From positions 1-37,800 of the forward strand of contig DXFV01000044.1 of assembly GCA_019114265.1 (NCBI GenBank): a stretch of DNA of 37,800 bases, in the 5' to 3' direction. The translations under genes were made by a program, and so were the position numbers. This DNA is from Anaerofilum faecale. GTDB taxonomy: Bacteria; Bacillota; Clostridia; Oscillospirales; Ruminococcaceae. Shown here one piece after another: positions 7,601 through 15,168 of the stretch; positions within the stretch are counted from its first letter, which is position 1; every line of letters begins with the position of its first letter. The notes below the pieces were generated by a model. The model made no database searches. It was not told the origin of the DNA and worked only from the letters and a program-made list of their open reading frames with translations.

Positions 7601-7676
7601 GCTGGTGTAGCTCAACTGGCAGAGCAGCTGATTTGTAATCAGCAGGTTACGGGTTCGATTCCTGCCACCAGCTCCA
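7601..7676 (+). tRNA. tRNA-Thr (UGU)
   Basis: The acceptor stem GCTGGTG (7601-7607) pairs with CACCAGC (7666-7672). The anticodon stem GCTGA/TCAGC holds loop TTTGTAA with anticodon TGT at 7634-7636. The discriminator is T7673 and CCA is encoded at 7674-7676. The gene has its own promoter and terminator. Confidence 0.96.
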
Positions 7677-7714
7677 AAGGCCCCGGTACGCAAGACGCGT
7701 ACCGGGGCCTTTTT
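7677..7714 (+). terminator. terminator of tRNA-Thr
   Basis: AAGGCCCCGGTACGC pairs with GCGTACCGGGGCCTT around a five-base loop, followed by a T-run. Confidence 0.93.
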
Positions 7715-7718
7715 CGTA

Positions 7719-7752
7719 CAAAAAAACCGCCGGACCTGCTATGGTCCGGCGG
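7719..7752 (-). terminator. terminator of the reverse MATE gene
   Basis: On the reverse strand, CCGCCGGACC and GGTCCGGCGG pair around six bases (7727-7752) and are followed by a run of seven Ts. It lies immediately beside the tRNA-Thr terminator, so the convergent transcripts are each stopped. The stretch 7753-7902 holds nothing I recognise. Confidence 0.85.
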
Positions 7753-7902
7753 GGAACCGCCCGGTATCTTCGCCCGCCCCATGCCGCCCCCGTGCAAAAT
7801 AACAGGGGGGAGGGGTATGTGCCGCGGGTGGCGTGGGCATGCTACTGGAACAGGAGCGGAGCGGGGGGGAGGGAACAGGCAAATTTTTCCGGCCGGATCT
7901 GC

Positions 7903-9264
7903 TCAGCCCTCGGGCAGCAGGCGCTTGCGGTTCAGCAGGAACATCACCAGCGCGGTGCAGCTGGAGAGGATGTCGGCGATCGGCTCGGCCACATAGATGC
8001 TCAGCACGCTGTGGGTGATCAGCGGCAGCACCACCGCCAGCGGCACCAGCAGGATCACTTTTCGCAGCAGCGCCAGAAACAGGCTGATCTTCGCCTGTCC
8101 CAGGCCCATGAACAGGCTCTGGCAGGCCATCTGGCAGCCGAATGCCCAGATCCCGGCGAAGAAGATGGGCATCACTTGCTTCACCAGTTCGATCAGCTGG
8201 GCGTCGGGGGTGAAGATGCGGGCAAACACGCCCGGCAGGCACACCACCACCAGACAGCACACGGTGGTGATGGACAGGGTTGTGCGCAGCAGCAGCCAGA
8301 AGGTGCGGCGCACACGGTGGTAGTTTCTGGCGCCGTAGTTGTAGCTCATGATGGGCTGCACGCCCTGCGTGATGCCCTGCATCGGCATAGTCAGCATCTG
8401 CATCACGCTCTGCAGCACCGTCATGCTGCCCACATAGAGGTCGCCGCCGTAGCGCTGCAGGCCGCTGTTCAGGGTGATGGTGACGAGGCTCTCGGTGCTC
8501 TGCATGATGAAAGGCGCCACGCCCAGCGCCGCGATCGAGCCCATCACCTTCGCGCTGGGGCGCAGGTACTGCGGGCGGATGCGGATGCTGCTCTGCTTGC
8601 TGCACAGGAAGTACACGGTCCAGGCCGCGCTGCAGGCCTGGCTGAAAACGGTGGCCACCGCCGCGCCCTGCACGCCCATGTTCAGGCCGAAGATCAGGAT
8701 GGGGTCCAGCACGATGTTGATCACCGCGCCGATCAGCACGCTGCACATCGCGATGCCCGGCCGCCCCTGGGCCGAGATGAAGGTGTTCAGGCCCAGCGCC
8801 AGCTGCACGAACACGGTGCCGCAGACGTAGATGGTGATGTAGTCCATCGCGTAGCCGATGGTCTGGTCGGACGCGCCGAACAGATACAGCAGCGGCCGGT
8901 TAAAGGCCAGGAAGAACGCCGTCAGCACCGCCGACAGCACCAGCAGCATCGAACAGCTGTTGCCCAGGATGCGCTCGGCCTTCTCGCGGTTGCCGGCGCC
9001 CAGCTGGATGCTGGCCAGCGGCGCGCCGCCCATGCCGGCAAAGGCCGCAAAGGCCGAGATCAGCATGATGATGGAGAAGGTCACCCCCACGCCGGTGAGC
9101 GCCAGACCGCCGGTGCCGGGGATGTGGCCGATATAGATGCGGTCCACCACATTGTATAAGACATTGATGAATTGGGCCATCACGGCCGGAGCCGCCATCT
9201 TCAGCATCAGCTTTCCCACCGGCGCGGTGGCGAGCTGCTGTTCGCGGCTTTGTGCTTGTGACAT
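7903..9264 (-). CDS. MATE-family multidrug/metabolite efflux protein
   Basis: This 453-residue protein has the 12 hydrophobic segments of the MATE family, which exports cationic drugs or metabolites using a sodium or proton gradient. The N-terminus KLMLKMAAPAVMAQFINVLY followed by NVVDRIYIGHI is the typical first-helix motif, and the second half repeats it (LGVAPFIMQSTESLVTITLN). The start is the ATG seven bases after AGGAGCG on the reverse strand. It stands alone. A -10 TATAAT for it lies in the inverted repeat at 9315-9348. The substrate cannot be inferred. Confidence 0.92.
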   Translation of the reverse strand: MSQAQSREQQLATAPVGKLMLKMAAPAVMAQFINVLYNVVDRIYIGHIPGTGGLALTGVGVTFSIIMLISAFAAFAGMGGAPLASIQLGAGNREKAERILGNSCSMLLVLSAVLTAFFLAFNRPLLYLFGASDQTIGYAMDYITIYVCGTVFVQLALGLNTFISAQGRPGIAMCSVLIGAVINIVLDPILIFGLNMGVQGAAVATVFSQACSAAWTVYFLCSKQSSIRIRPQYLRPSAKVMGSIAALGVAPFIMQSTESLVTITLNSGLQRYGGDLYVGSMTVLQSVMQMLTMPMQGITQGVQPIMSYNYGARNYHRVRRTFWLLLRTTLSITTVCCLVVVCLPGVFARIFTPDAQLIELVKQVMPIFFAGIWAFGCQMACQSLFMGLGQAKISLFLALLRKVILLVPLAVVLPLITHSVLSIYVAEPIADILSSCTALVMFLLNRKRLLPEG

Positions 9265-9314
9265 GAATACAAACGCTCCTTTCTGCAGCCGGCAGCGCCG
9301 GGCTGTGCATCTCT

Positions 9315-9348
9315 ATTATACCATGAGGTGCAAGCGAAATGGTATAAT
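9315..9348. promoter_or_regulatory. 10-base inverted repeat carrying divergent -10 elements
   Basis: ATTATACCAT (9315-9324) and ATGGTATAAT (9339-9348) are perfect inverted copies around 14 bases. Each arm holds a TATAAT, one facing the reverse MATE gene and one facing right. It could be an operator-promoter or one end of the dispersed repeat that follows. The gap 9265-9562 holds this, the repeat at 9341-9410 and the next gene's promoter. Confidence 0.55.
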
Positions 9349-9410
9349 TCGCCATCTTTTTCGGCCAGCCCGCAAGGGGCGAGAAAAAGGGCATAAAAAT
9401 AAACGGTATA
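9341..9410 (-). repeat. dispersed hairpin repeat, copy 1
   Basis: Read on the reverse strand this segment matches 34526-34592 upstream of proB: TATACCGTT..., then TTTTATGCCCTTTTTCTCGC, then CCCTTGCGGG, then CCGAAAAAGA-GGC. The core is a hairpin with arms CTTTTTC/GAAAAAG and GCCC/GGGC. The two copies are in opposite orientation and both lie beside a TATAAT-bearing inverted repeat. Confidence 0.7.
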
Positions 9411-9457
9411 CGGGCCGCGGCGCGGCCGCTCCGACTATCCCGGAACCCGGGCAGAGG

Positions 9458-9487
9458 TTGACAAAAACCGCTGTTTTTTTGTAAGAT
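9458..9487 (+). promoter_or_regulatory. promoter of the lipoprotein-apbE pair
   Basis: TTGACA (9458-9463), an 18-base spacer and TAAGAT (9482-9487), leaving a 75-base leader. Confidence 0.7.
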
Positions 9488-9562
9488 AAAACGGTTATAT
9501 GCATATCTGCCGCGCGTGCGCTGCGCGCGGGAAAAATAGGAGAATGCGAGAGGAGAAATTCC

Positions 9563-10594
9563 ATGAAAAAGCTCATTGCAATTGCACTGGCTGCGGGGCT
9601 GGCGCTGATCTGCTTCACCAGCTGCTATACCGGCGGCCCGGTGAACAAACTGCCCAGCGTCACCGCCGAAGGCGACCTGAACACCGGCCTGGCCATCGCC
9701 GGCACCGTCAGCGGCACTTCCGCGGCCGACGGCGAGAACGGCAAGGCCAGCGGCAACTTCAACGTGGCGGCTGTCCTGGTGGATCAGGACGGCGTCATCG
9801 TGGACTGCAAGCTGGACGTGCTGCAGACCGAACTGCCCTTCACCGCCGACGGCCAGCTGGCCTTCGACGGCGCCCTGGAGCTGCCCACCAAGAACGAGCG
9901 CGGCGACGACTACGGCATGAAGGATATTTCCGGCATCGGCAAGGAGTGGTTCGAGCAGGCCGACTACCTCAGCAAATACGTGCTGGGCAAGACCGCCGAT
10001 GAGGTGGCCGCCATGCCTGTGGGCGAGGACGGCAAGAGCACCGACGCCGACCTGCTGGCCGGCTGCACCGTGGCGGTGGGCGACTACCTGAGCGTGATCG
10101 TCGAAGCTGCCCGCAATGCCACCAGCCGCGGCGCCGCCGCCGGCGACACCCTGGGCCTGGGCATCGTTGCCGACACCCAGACCAACTCCAAGGCGGCTGC
10201 CGATGGGGCGGACGGCAACGCCGAGGTGGACGTGACCGTGGTGGCCCTCACCCGCGGCGCCGACGGCACCATCACCAGCGCCGTCACCGACGCTGTGCAG
10301 GCTCCCCTGGCCTTCACTGCCGCCGGCGAGGCCAGCTCCGACACGGTCACCCTGACCACCAAGTACGCGCTGGGCAACGACTACCACATGAAGGACGCCT
10401 CCGGCATCGGTCTGGAGTGGTTCGAGCAGGCCGACGCCTTCTGCGCCTTCATGCGCGGCAAGACCATCGACCAGGTGAGCGGCGCCGTGACCGACGGCTA
10501 TGCTACCGACGCCGACCTGAAGGCCGGCTGCACCATCAATCTGTATGGGTTCCTGGGCGCGGCTGCCAAGGCCGACGCCAACGCGCAGGCGTAA
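9563..10594 (+). CDS. two-repeat secreted lipoprotein, partner of ApbE-type protein
   Basis: This 343-residue protein starts at ATG after GAGAGGAGAAATTCC. Its N-terminus KKLIAIALAAGLALICFTSC looks like a lipoprotein signal with Cys21, though Phe at -3 is unusual. Two homologous halves follow. The first (about 65-185) contains DYGMKDISGIGKEWFEQADY, then GKTADEV and STDADLLAGCTVAV. The second (about 220-340) contains DYHMKDASGIGLEWFEQADA, then GKTIDQV and ATDADLKAGCTINL. The D-x-SG-x element followed by a helix recalls the layout of FMN-binding domains whose Thr is flavinylated by ApbE, but no canonical (S/T)GA(T/S) acceptor is present. The function is not established; the neighbouring apbE suggests an extracytoplasmic flavin or redox context. 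Confidence 0.7.
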   Translation: MKKLIAIALAAGLALICFTSCYTGGPVNKLPSVTAEGDLNTGLAIAGTVSGTSAADGENGKASGNFNVAAVLVDQDGVIVDCKLDVLQTELPFTADGQLAFDGALELPTKNERGDDYGMKDISGIGKEWFEQADYLSKYVLGKTADEVAAMPVGEDGKSTDADLLAGCTVAVGDYLSVIVEAARNATSRGAAAGDTLGLGIVADTQTNSKAAADGADGNAEVDVTVVALTRGADGTITSAVTDAVQAPLAFTAAGEASSDTVTLTTKYALGNDYHMKDASGIGLEWFEQADAFCAFMRGKTIDQVSGAVTDGYATDADLKAGCTINLYGFLGAAAKADANAQA

Positions 10595-10609
10595 GGTCCT
10601 GTGTGCTCT

Positions 10610-10645
10610 GCGGCCTCTCCCCGCCCGGGGGACGGCCGCTTTTTT
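10610..10645 (+). terminator. hairpin between lipoprotein gene and apbE
   Basis: GCGGCC (10610-10615) pairs with GGCCGC (10634-10639), with an inner TCCCC/GGGGA pairing, then TTTTTT. It lies only 23 bases before the apbE start, so it probably lowers rather than abolishes read-through, as no separate apbE promoter is visible. Confidence 0.75.
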
Positions 10646-10667
10646 GAAAGGAAGGAGAGACTTTTTC

Positions 10668-11720
10668 ATGCGACGCATCCTGTATGTGCTGCTTGCGCTG
10701 GCGATGCTGACGGGGCTGGGCGGCTGTGCCCGCCAGCCGCAGCGGCAGAGCGTGACCTGGTTCGACCTGTTCGACACCGTGACCATCCTGCTGGGCTACA
10801 CCGATACCGAGGCCGCGTTCAGCGAGCAGGCCGCGGCCGTCTGCCAGGATCTGGAGCACTACCACCGCCTGTTCGATATCTACAACACCTACGAGGGCAT
10901 GAACAACCTCAAGACCATCAACGACAACGCGGGCGTTGCGCCGGTGGAGGTGGAGCAGCCGGTGATCGACCTGATCCTGCTGGCAAAGCGGCTGTACGAA
11001 CAGACCGACGGGCAGGTGAACATCGCAATGGGCAGCGTGCTGGAGCTGTGGCACGACGCCCGCGAAGCGGCCGAAGCCGATCCGTCGGCGGCCTATGTCC
11101 CAAACGAGCAGGCGCTGCGCGAGGCCGCCGCCCACACCGACATCAGCCGGGTGATCGTGGACGAGCAGGCGGGCACCGTCTTTCTCGAGGACCCGGAGAT
11201 GAGGCTGGACGTGGGCAGCGTGGGCAAGGGCTACGCGGTGGAGCTGGCGGCCCGGGCGGCGGAGGAGCGCGGGCTGACCAGCGCGCTGCTGAGCGTGGGC
11301 GGCAACCTGCGCGCCATCGGCCAGAAGCCGGGCGATCAGAAATGGACCGGCGCCATCCAGGACCCGTGGACGCAGGAGCCGAATGCCGTGTCCCCGTATA
11401 CGGTGGAGCTGTCGGACGGCATCGCGCTGGTGACCAGCGGCGACTACCAGCGCTATTTCACGGTGGACGGCGTGCGCTACCACCACATCATCGACCCCGA
11501 CACCCTGCAGCCGGCGGCGTGGGCGAACGCGGTGAGCGTATTGTATCCCGATTCGGGCGTGGCCGACGCGCTGTCCACCGCGCTGTTCAACATGCCGCCG
11601 GAGGACGGCCTGGCGCTGATCGAGAACATCGACGGCGCCGAAGCGATGTGGATGCTGCCCAGCCGCGAGGTGATCTTCTCGTCCGGCTTTGCCGAGAGCC
11701 TGCGCGAAAACACAGAATAA
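10668..11720 (+). CDS. apbE: ApbE-family FAD:protein FMN transferase (lipoprotein)
   Basis: This 350-residue enzyme family uses FAD to attach FMN covalently to Ser/Thr of partner proteins outside the membrane. A lipoprotein signal ends at Cys20 (LTGLGGC). Family features include the N-terminal FDLFDTVTILLGY, IAMGSVLELW, LDVGSVGKGYAVELAA (normally LDLGGIAKGYA), LLSVGGNLRAIG with the conserved GGN, VTSGDYQRYF, and HHIIDPDTLQP, where the HIIDP segment binds metal and FAD. The start follows AAGGAAGGAGAG. The length agrees with the family. The preceding lipoprotein is the obvious candidate partner, but no flavinylation motif is visible in it. Confidence 0.9.
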   Translation: MRRILYVLLALAMLTGLGGCARQPQRQSVTWFDLFDTVTILLGYTDTEAAFSEQAAAVCQDLEHYHRLFDIYNTYEGMNNLKTINDNAGVAPVEVEQPVIDLILLAKRLYEQTDGQVNIAMGSVLELWHDAREAAEADPSAAYVPNEQALREAAAHTDISRVIVDEQAGTVFLEDPEMRLDVGSVGKGYAVELAARAAEERGLTSALLSVGGNLRAIGQKPGDQKWTGAIQDPWTQEPNAVSPYTVELSDGIALVTSGDYQRYFTVDGVRYHHIIDPDTLQPAAWANAVSVLYPDSGVADALSTALFNMPPEDGLALIENIDGAEAMWMLPSREVIFSSGFAESLRENTE

Positions 11721-11735
11721 AAATCAAAAAAAGCG

Positions 11736-11764
11736 TTGACAAAACGGGCAGGATGTGGTATCAT
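11736..11764 (+). promoter_or_regulatory. sigma-A promoter of the tRNA-Ser pair
   Basis: TTGACA (11736-11741), a 17-base spacer and TATCAT (11759-11764), 41 bases before the first tRNA-Ser. Confidence 0.88.
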
Positions 11765-11805
11765 CTTTCTTGCGTTACAAAGATTGCAGTGACAAAAACC
11801 ACTGT

Positions 11806-11892
11806 GGAGAGGTGTCCGAGTGGTTTAAGGAGCCGGTCTTGAAAACCGGTGACCCGCAAGGGCCGTGGGTTCGAATCCCACCCTCTCCGCCA
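11806..11892 (+). tRNA. tRNA-Ser (UGA)
   Basis: This is a class II tRNA with a long variable arm. The acceptor GGAGAGG pairs with CCTCTCC (11882-11888). The anticodon stem CCGGT/ACCGG holds loop CTTGAAA with TGA at 11840-11842. The discriminator is G11889 and CCA is encoded at 11890-11892. Confidence 0.96.
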
Positions 11893-11935
11893 TCTTTTTA
11901 ACAGACAAGTGAAGAGATATCACATACTTTGCTCT

Positions 11936-12026
11936 GGAGAAGTACTCAAGAGGTCGAAGAGGCGCCCCTGCTAAGGGCGTAGGTCGGGTAACCGGCGCGA
12001 GGGTTCAAATCCCTCCTTCTCCGCCA
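11936..12026 (+). tRNA. tRNA-Ser (GCU)
   Basis: This is a second class II tRNA-Ser, 43 bases after the first and probably cotranscribed. The acceptor GGAGAAG pairs with CTTCTCC. The anticodon stem CGCCC/GGGCG holds loop CTGCTAA with GCT at 11970-11972. The discriminator is G12023 and CCA is encoded at 12024-12026. It marks the left border of the accessory segment. Confidence 0.96.
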
Positions 12027-12030
12027 GTCG

Positions 12031-12068
12031 AATCCACAACACGATTTCGTGTTGTGGATTTTTCTTTT
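12031..12068 (+). terminator. terminator of the tRNA-Ser pair; left copy of island-flanking hairpin
   Basis: AATCCACAACACGA (12031-12044) and TCGTGTTGTGGATT (12047-12060) pair perfectly and are followed by a T-rich tract. A near copy with compensating base changes is at 15137-15168. Confidence 0.9.
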
Positions 12069-12301
12069 TGTCTTTCTTTGCTTGAACCAATCCGGCAAAA
12101 CGGACGATCGACCAAATCCCCCGCTGTAAAAAATGAATCCATCATGGAAAACTGCAAGAACCGGCAAACCAAAAATGAAATTTTTCTCTCATTTGTTCAA
12201 AATTTAAAATTAAAGTTTGGTAAAATTTAAATTTTTGAAATTGAAACTCAAATCATTGAGAAAAAACAAAACAAAAATCAAAAAGAATCGAACGCTTTTC
12301 A
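12069..12301. other. AT-rich non-coding leader
   Basis: This stretch is far richer in A and T than the rest of the window, especially 12170-12300, where runs such as AAAATTTAAAATTAAAG and AAAATTTAAATTTTTG occur. I see no gene. It carries one TTGTTCAAA (about 12187-12195), the same motif found three times at 2173-2343. The composition shift after a tRNA gene is typical of acquired DNA. Confidence 0.7.
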
Positions 12302-12330
12302 TTGACATTTCAAAAAAATGCTAATAAAAT
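12302..12330 (+). promoter_or_regulatory. sigma-A promoter of the AlbA_2 gene
   Basis: TTGACA (12302-12307), a 17-base spacer and TAAAAT (12325-12330), followed by AGGGAGGGG at 12341-12349 ahead of the ATG. Confidence 0.88.
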
Positions 12331-12354
12331 AAAAATCAGAAGGGAGGGGATTTC

Positions 12355-13800
12355 ATGCTTGCAGAAGAACTGCTGGAGCTTGTTGCCCGCACAACCCGCC
12401 AAAAATGCGAGAGCCAGGTTCTGGAAGTAAAGGCCGCCCATGTGGACTGTCCCAAGCGGCTGTATGATACGCTTTCCAGCTTCTCCAACCAGGACAGTGG
12501 CGGCGTGCTGCTGTTTGGGCTGGACGAAACGCAGGATTTCAAGATTGTCGGCGTCTATGATCTGCAGTCTCTGCAAAAAAAGGTGACCGAGCAGTGCAAG
12601 CAGATGGAGCCGCCGGTGCGCGCCGTGTTTACGATTGCGGAAATAGAGGGGCTTGCCGTCTGCGCGGCGGAGATCCCCGCCATCGACCTGTCGGAACGGC
12701 CCTGCTATTACAAAGGCGCCGGGCGGGTGAAAGGTTCGTATGTGCGGGTGGGCGATGCCGACCTGCCCATGACCGATTATGAATTGTACAGCTACGAGGC
12801 GTTTCGGAAGCATCTGCACGATGACGAGAGGCCCATCGAACGGGCAGCGCTCGACACCCTGCACCAGGATGCGATACAGAGATATGTGCTGGACCGCCGA
12901 TTGGAACGCCCGGGTTTCGGAAGGCTGTCGGAAGAACAGCAGCTGGAAATGCTGAATATCACCCGCGGCGGTGTGCCGACCTTGGCTGCTGTTTTGAATT
13001 TTGGCCTTTACCCGCAGGGGTATCTCCCCCAGCTTTTCATCAGCGCGGTCGTGGTGCCGGGAACGGAGATCGGCGATGTGGCCGAGGACGATGCCGCGCG
13101 TTTTCTGGACAACAAACGGATCGAGGGCACCATTGCGGAAATGACCGAGGAAGCGCTCGCCTTCTGCAAACGGAACATGAAAACCCGCACCGTGGTGGAT
13201 CCGTTCACGGGCCGCCGCACCGACCGAACCGAATACCCCATCCATGCACTGCGCGAGGCCATTCTGAACGCGCTGATCCATCGGGATTACAGCCCTTATA
13301 CCGAGGGGACCTCTGTGCAGCTGGCCTTCTTTGCGGATCGGCTGGAGGTGCACAGCCCAGGCAGCCTGTACGGCCGCACAACGGTGGAACAGCTGGGACA
13401 CGCACGGCCGGATCTGCGCAATCCCGCTTTGGCGGTGATGGCGGAAATTCTCACCGATGCAGAGAACCGCTATTCCGGTATTCCCACCATCCGGAGGGAG
13501 ATGGCCGCCTATGGTCTGCCGGAACCCGTGTTTGAAAATCGCCGCAGCGAATTCGTGGTGATCCTGTATAATGGCAGCACCACAGAACAGCCGGCTGCGA
13601 AAGAGCCGGAGGAAGCGGCAGACCTGCTGGAGTTTTGCAGCACACCGCGCAGCCGGGGGGAGATCGCCGCTTTTCTGGGCGTTAAAACGATCTCCTACGC
13701 CATCAGCCGGTATGTCAATCCGCTGCTGAAAGCGGGAACGCTCAAAATGACGCTCCCCGATCGTCCCGGCAGTCCCCGGCAAAAATATTATCGGGCGTAA
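12355..13800 (+). CDS. AlbA_2 (Schlafen-like) and HATPase-type ATP-binding protein
   Basis: This 481-residue protein has an N-terminal AlbA_2 domain (about 15-140: ESQVLEVKAAHVD, TLSSFSNQDSGGVLLFGLDE, GSYVRVGDADLPM). A middle region of uncertain fold follows. A GHKL-like ATP-binding C-terminal domain begins near 300 (LREAILNALIHRDYSPY, RLEVHSPGSLYG). The last 60 residues look like a winged helix (CSTPRSRGEIAAFLGVKTIS). Proteins of this architecture are usually called transcriptional regulators or ATP-binding proteins, and some relatives occur in defence islands. Its promoter and ribosome binding site are strong. It is the first gene of the tRNA-Ser island. Its exact role is unknown. Confidence 0.85.
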   Translation: MLAEELLELVARTTRQKCESQVLEVKAAHVDCPKRLYDTLSSFSNQDSGGVLLFGLDETQDFKIVGVYDLQSLQKKVTEQCKQMEPPVRAVFTIAEIEGLAVCAAEIPAIDLSERPCYYKGAGRVKGSYVRVGDADLPMTDYELYSYEAFRKHLHDDERPIERAALDTLHQDAIQRYVLDRRLERPGFGRLSEEQQLEMLNITRGGVPTLAAVLNFGLYPQGYLPQLFISAVVVPGTEIGDVAEDDAARFLDNKRIEGTIAEMTEEALAFCKRNMKTRTVVDPFTGRRTDRTEYPIHALREAILNALIHRDYSPYTEGTSVQLAFFADRLEVHSPGSLYGRTTVEQLGHARPDLRNPALAVMAEILTDAENRYSGIPTIRREMAAYGLPEPVFENRRSEFVVILYNGSTTEQPAAKEPEEAADLLEFCSTPRSRGEIAAFLGVKTISYAISRYVNPLLKAGTLKMTLPDRPGSPRQKYYRA

Positions 13801-13826
13801 AAACTGCATGGAAATGCAGCTGTTTT
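13800..13826 (+). terminator. weak terminator-like hairpin
   Basis: CTGCAT (13804-13809) pairs with ATGCAG (13814-13819), extended by flanking A and T runs, and is followed by TGTTTTC. It directly follows the AlbA_2 stop codon. Confidence 0.5.
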
Positions 13827-13937
13827 CATTGGTTTCACGCGATATTCCTTTCCATTTCTGTTATGGGGTTTGAAAACCGTCTGGAAAAGGAGAAAGTTCA
13901 AACTGCGATCAACACACAATTTTGCGGGTGGTATGAT

Positions 13938-14606
13938 ATGAAAAGAAACAGATGGATGGCCGCCATACTGGCCATGCTGTGTATGCTGGCGGCGGGATGC
14001 GGCACGGAGCTGAAAGGGCCGGAATCAGCCCCTTCGCACGATGGTTCTGCCGGCAGCCGAAACACGGAGGAGGCGATATCCTCTGCGCCGCAAAAGGCGG
14101 ATGCGGAAATGGGCGAGGCCCAGAGCGGTGCGGGATCGCCGGAAAGCAGCAGTGCCGGAACAGCGGCGGAAATAGACCGGGATGCCGCTCTGCGTTTGGC
14201 TTTTGAGAACGCCGGAGTCCGGAAAGAGGATGCGTATAACGTACAGGTGGAACGGGACCGGGAGAACGATATTTCGATTTTCCAGGTCGAATTTGAGACC
14301 GAGTATGGCGACTATGATTTTGAAATTGCAGCTGCAGACGGCCGGATCGTAGGCGCCGATTATGAAGTGGACGAGGAATGGCTGGACAAACTGGGGGGAA
14401 GCCCCGTTTCCCTGGAAGAAGCCAGGCGCATCATTCAAAGCAAGGTGCCGGGTTCCGATGCGGCGGATATACGGATCTGGGAAGAAAGCGGAGATGGCCG
14501 CGGCCGCTTTGAGGGGGAGCTGCTGCACGAAGGCATCCAGTATGAATTTGAGATCGACCCGAAAACCGGCGTCGTGTTTGACTGGAATGCAGATATGCGG
14601 GAATAA
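13938..14606 (+). CDS. PepSY-domain lipoprotein
   Basis: This 222-residue protein begins MKRNRWMAAILAMLCMLAAG with Cys21 as the likely lipidated residue. A Ser/Ala/Glu-rich linker (about 25-75) leads to two PepSY modules. The first is about 78-145 (DAALRLAFENAGV...FQVEFETEYGDYDFEI...GRIVGADYEVDE). The second is about 150-222 (VSLEEARRIIQSKVPG...FEGELLHEGIQYEFEIDPKTG). PepSY domains are thought to inhibit or modulate proteases at the cell surface. The start follows a weak GGGTGG; an ATG 75 bases earlier has no ribosome binding site. It sits between the AlbA_2 and DUF3795 genes, with no visible functional link. Confidence 0.85.
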   Translation: MKRNRWMAAILAMLCMLAAGCGTELKGPESAPSHDGSAGSRNTEEAISSAPQKADAEMGEAQSGAGSPESSSAGTAAEIDRDAALRLAFENAGVRKEDAYNVQVERDRENDISIFQVEFETEYGDYDFEIAAADGRIVGADYEVDEEWLDKLGGSPVSLEEARRIIQSKVPGSDAADIRIWEESGDGRGRFEGELLHEGIQYEFEIDPKTGVVFDWNADMRE

Positions 14607-14634
14607 AGGATTCACAAGATCAAGCAGGTGGAAT

Positions 14635-15090
14635 ATGAAAACAATATGTGGAATCGACTGTGCCGGGTGCCGCTGGAAAGAGACCTGCAAAGGCTGCGCA
14701 GAGACAGGCGGTCGTCCGTTCGGCAGTGAATGTGTGGCGGCCGCATGTTATAAATCGGGCGGAGAAACCTGTTATCGCGCATATAAAAATCGGCTCATCG
14801 AGGATTTTAATGCGCTTGGAATCCTCGATATGCCGACGGTGACAGAGCTTTGCCAGCTGAACGGCGCCTATGTGAACCTGGAATATACCCTTCCCAGCGG
14901 GCAGAAAATCAGATTGCTGGATGACAGGAAAGTATATCTCGGCTATCAGCTGGAGAAAGAAAACAGCGACAGATGCTACGGGCTCGTTGCAGATGATCAT
15001 TTTTTGCTTGTCTGCGAGTATGGCTGCAATGGCGCAGACCCTGAAATCATCGTATACAAAAAACGAGGATTGCATTCCCCCCACACCTAA
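14635..15090 (+). CDS. DUF3795-type Cys-rich protein
   Basis: This 151-residue protein starts at ATG after GCAGGTGGAAT, 28 bases past the PepSY gene. The N-terminal half has the DUF3795 cysteine pattern (CGIDCAGCRWKETCKGCAE, then GSECVAAACY), which suggests zinc or another metal. The C-terminal half (YVNLEYTLPSGQKIRLLDDR, VYLGYQLEKE) is beta-rich and has no name I know. The function of the family is not established. The ending HSPHT is followed by a non-coding stretch leading to the flanking hairpin. Confidence 0.75.
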   Translation: MKTICGIDCAGCRWKETCKGCAETGGRPFGSECVAAACYKSGGETCYRAYKNRLIEDFNALGILDMPTVTELCQLNGAYVNLEYTLPSGQKIRLLDDRKVYLGYQLEKENSDRCYGLVADDHFLLVCEYGCNGADPEIIVYKKRGLHSPHT

Positions 15091-15136
15091 CAAGAGTTCG
15101 GCCCCCGCCGCCGAAACGCCGGAAATGTCTACAGTC

Positions 15137-15168
15137 AAATCCACAGCACGGTCTCGTGCTGTGGATTT
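15137..15168. repeat. right copy of island-flanking hairpin
   Basis: AAATCCACAGCACG and CGTGCTGTGGATTT pair perfectly around GTCT. The copy at 12031-12060 differs at four pairing positions, always as A-T against G-C, so pairing is kept. An outer pair TCTACAG/CTGTAGA extends the stem. No T-run follows here, so it may work as a repeat or border rather than as a terminator. Confidence 0.75.

Noticed and set aside
10084..10377. A reverse-strand Ser/Ala/Val-rich gene inside the lipoprotein
   Set aside because: It has no ribosome binding site, and the forward frame has clear internal homology between its two halves.
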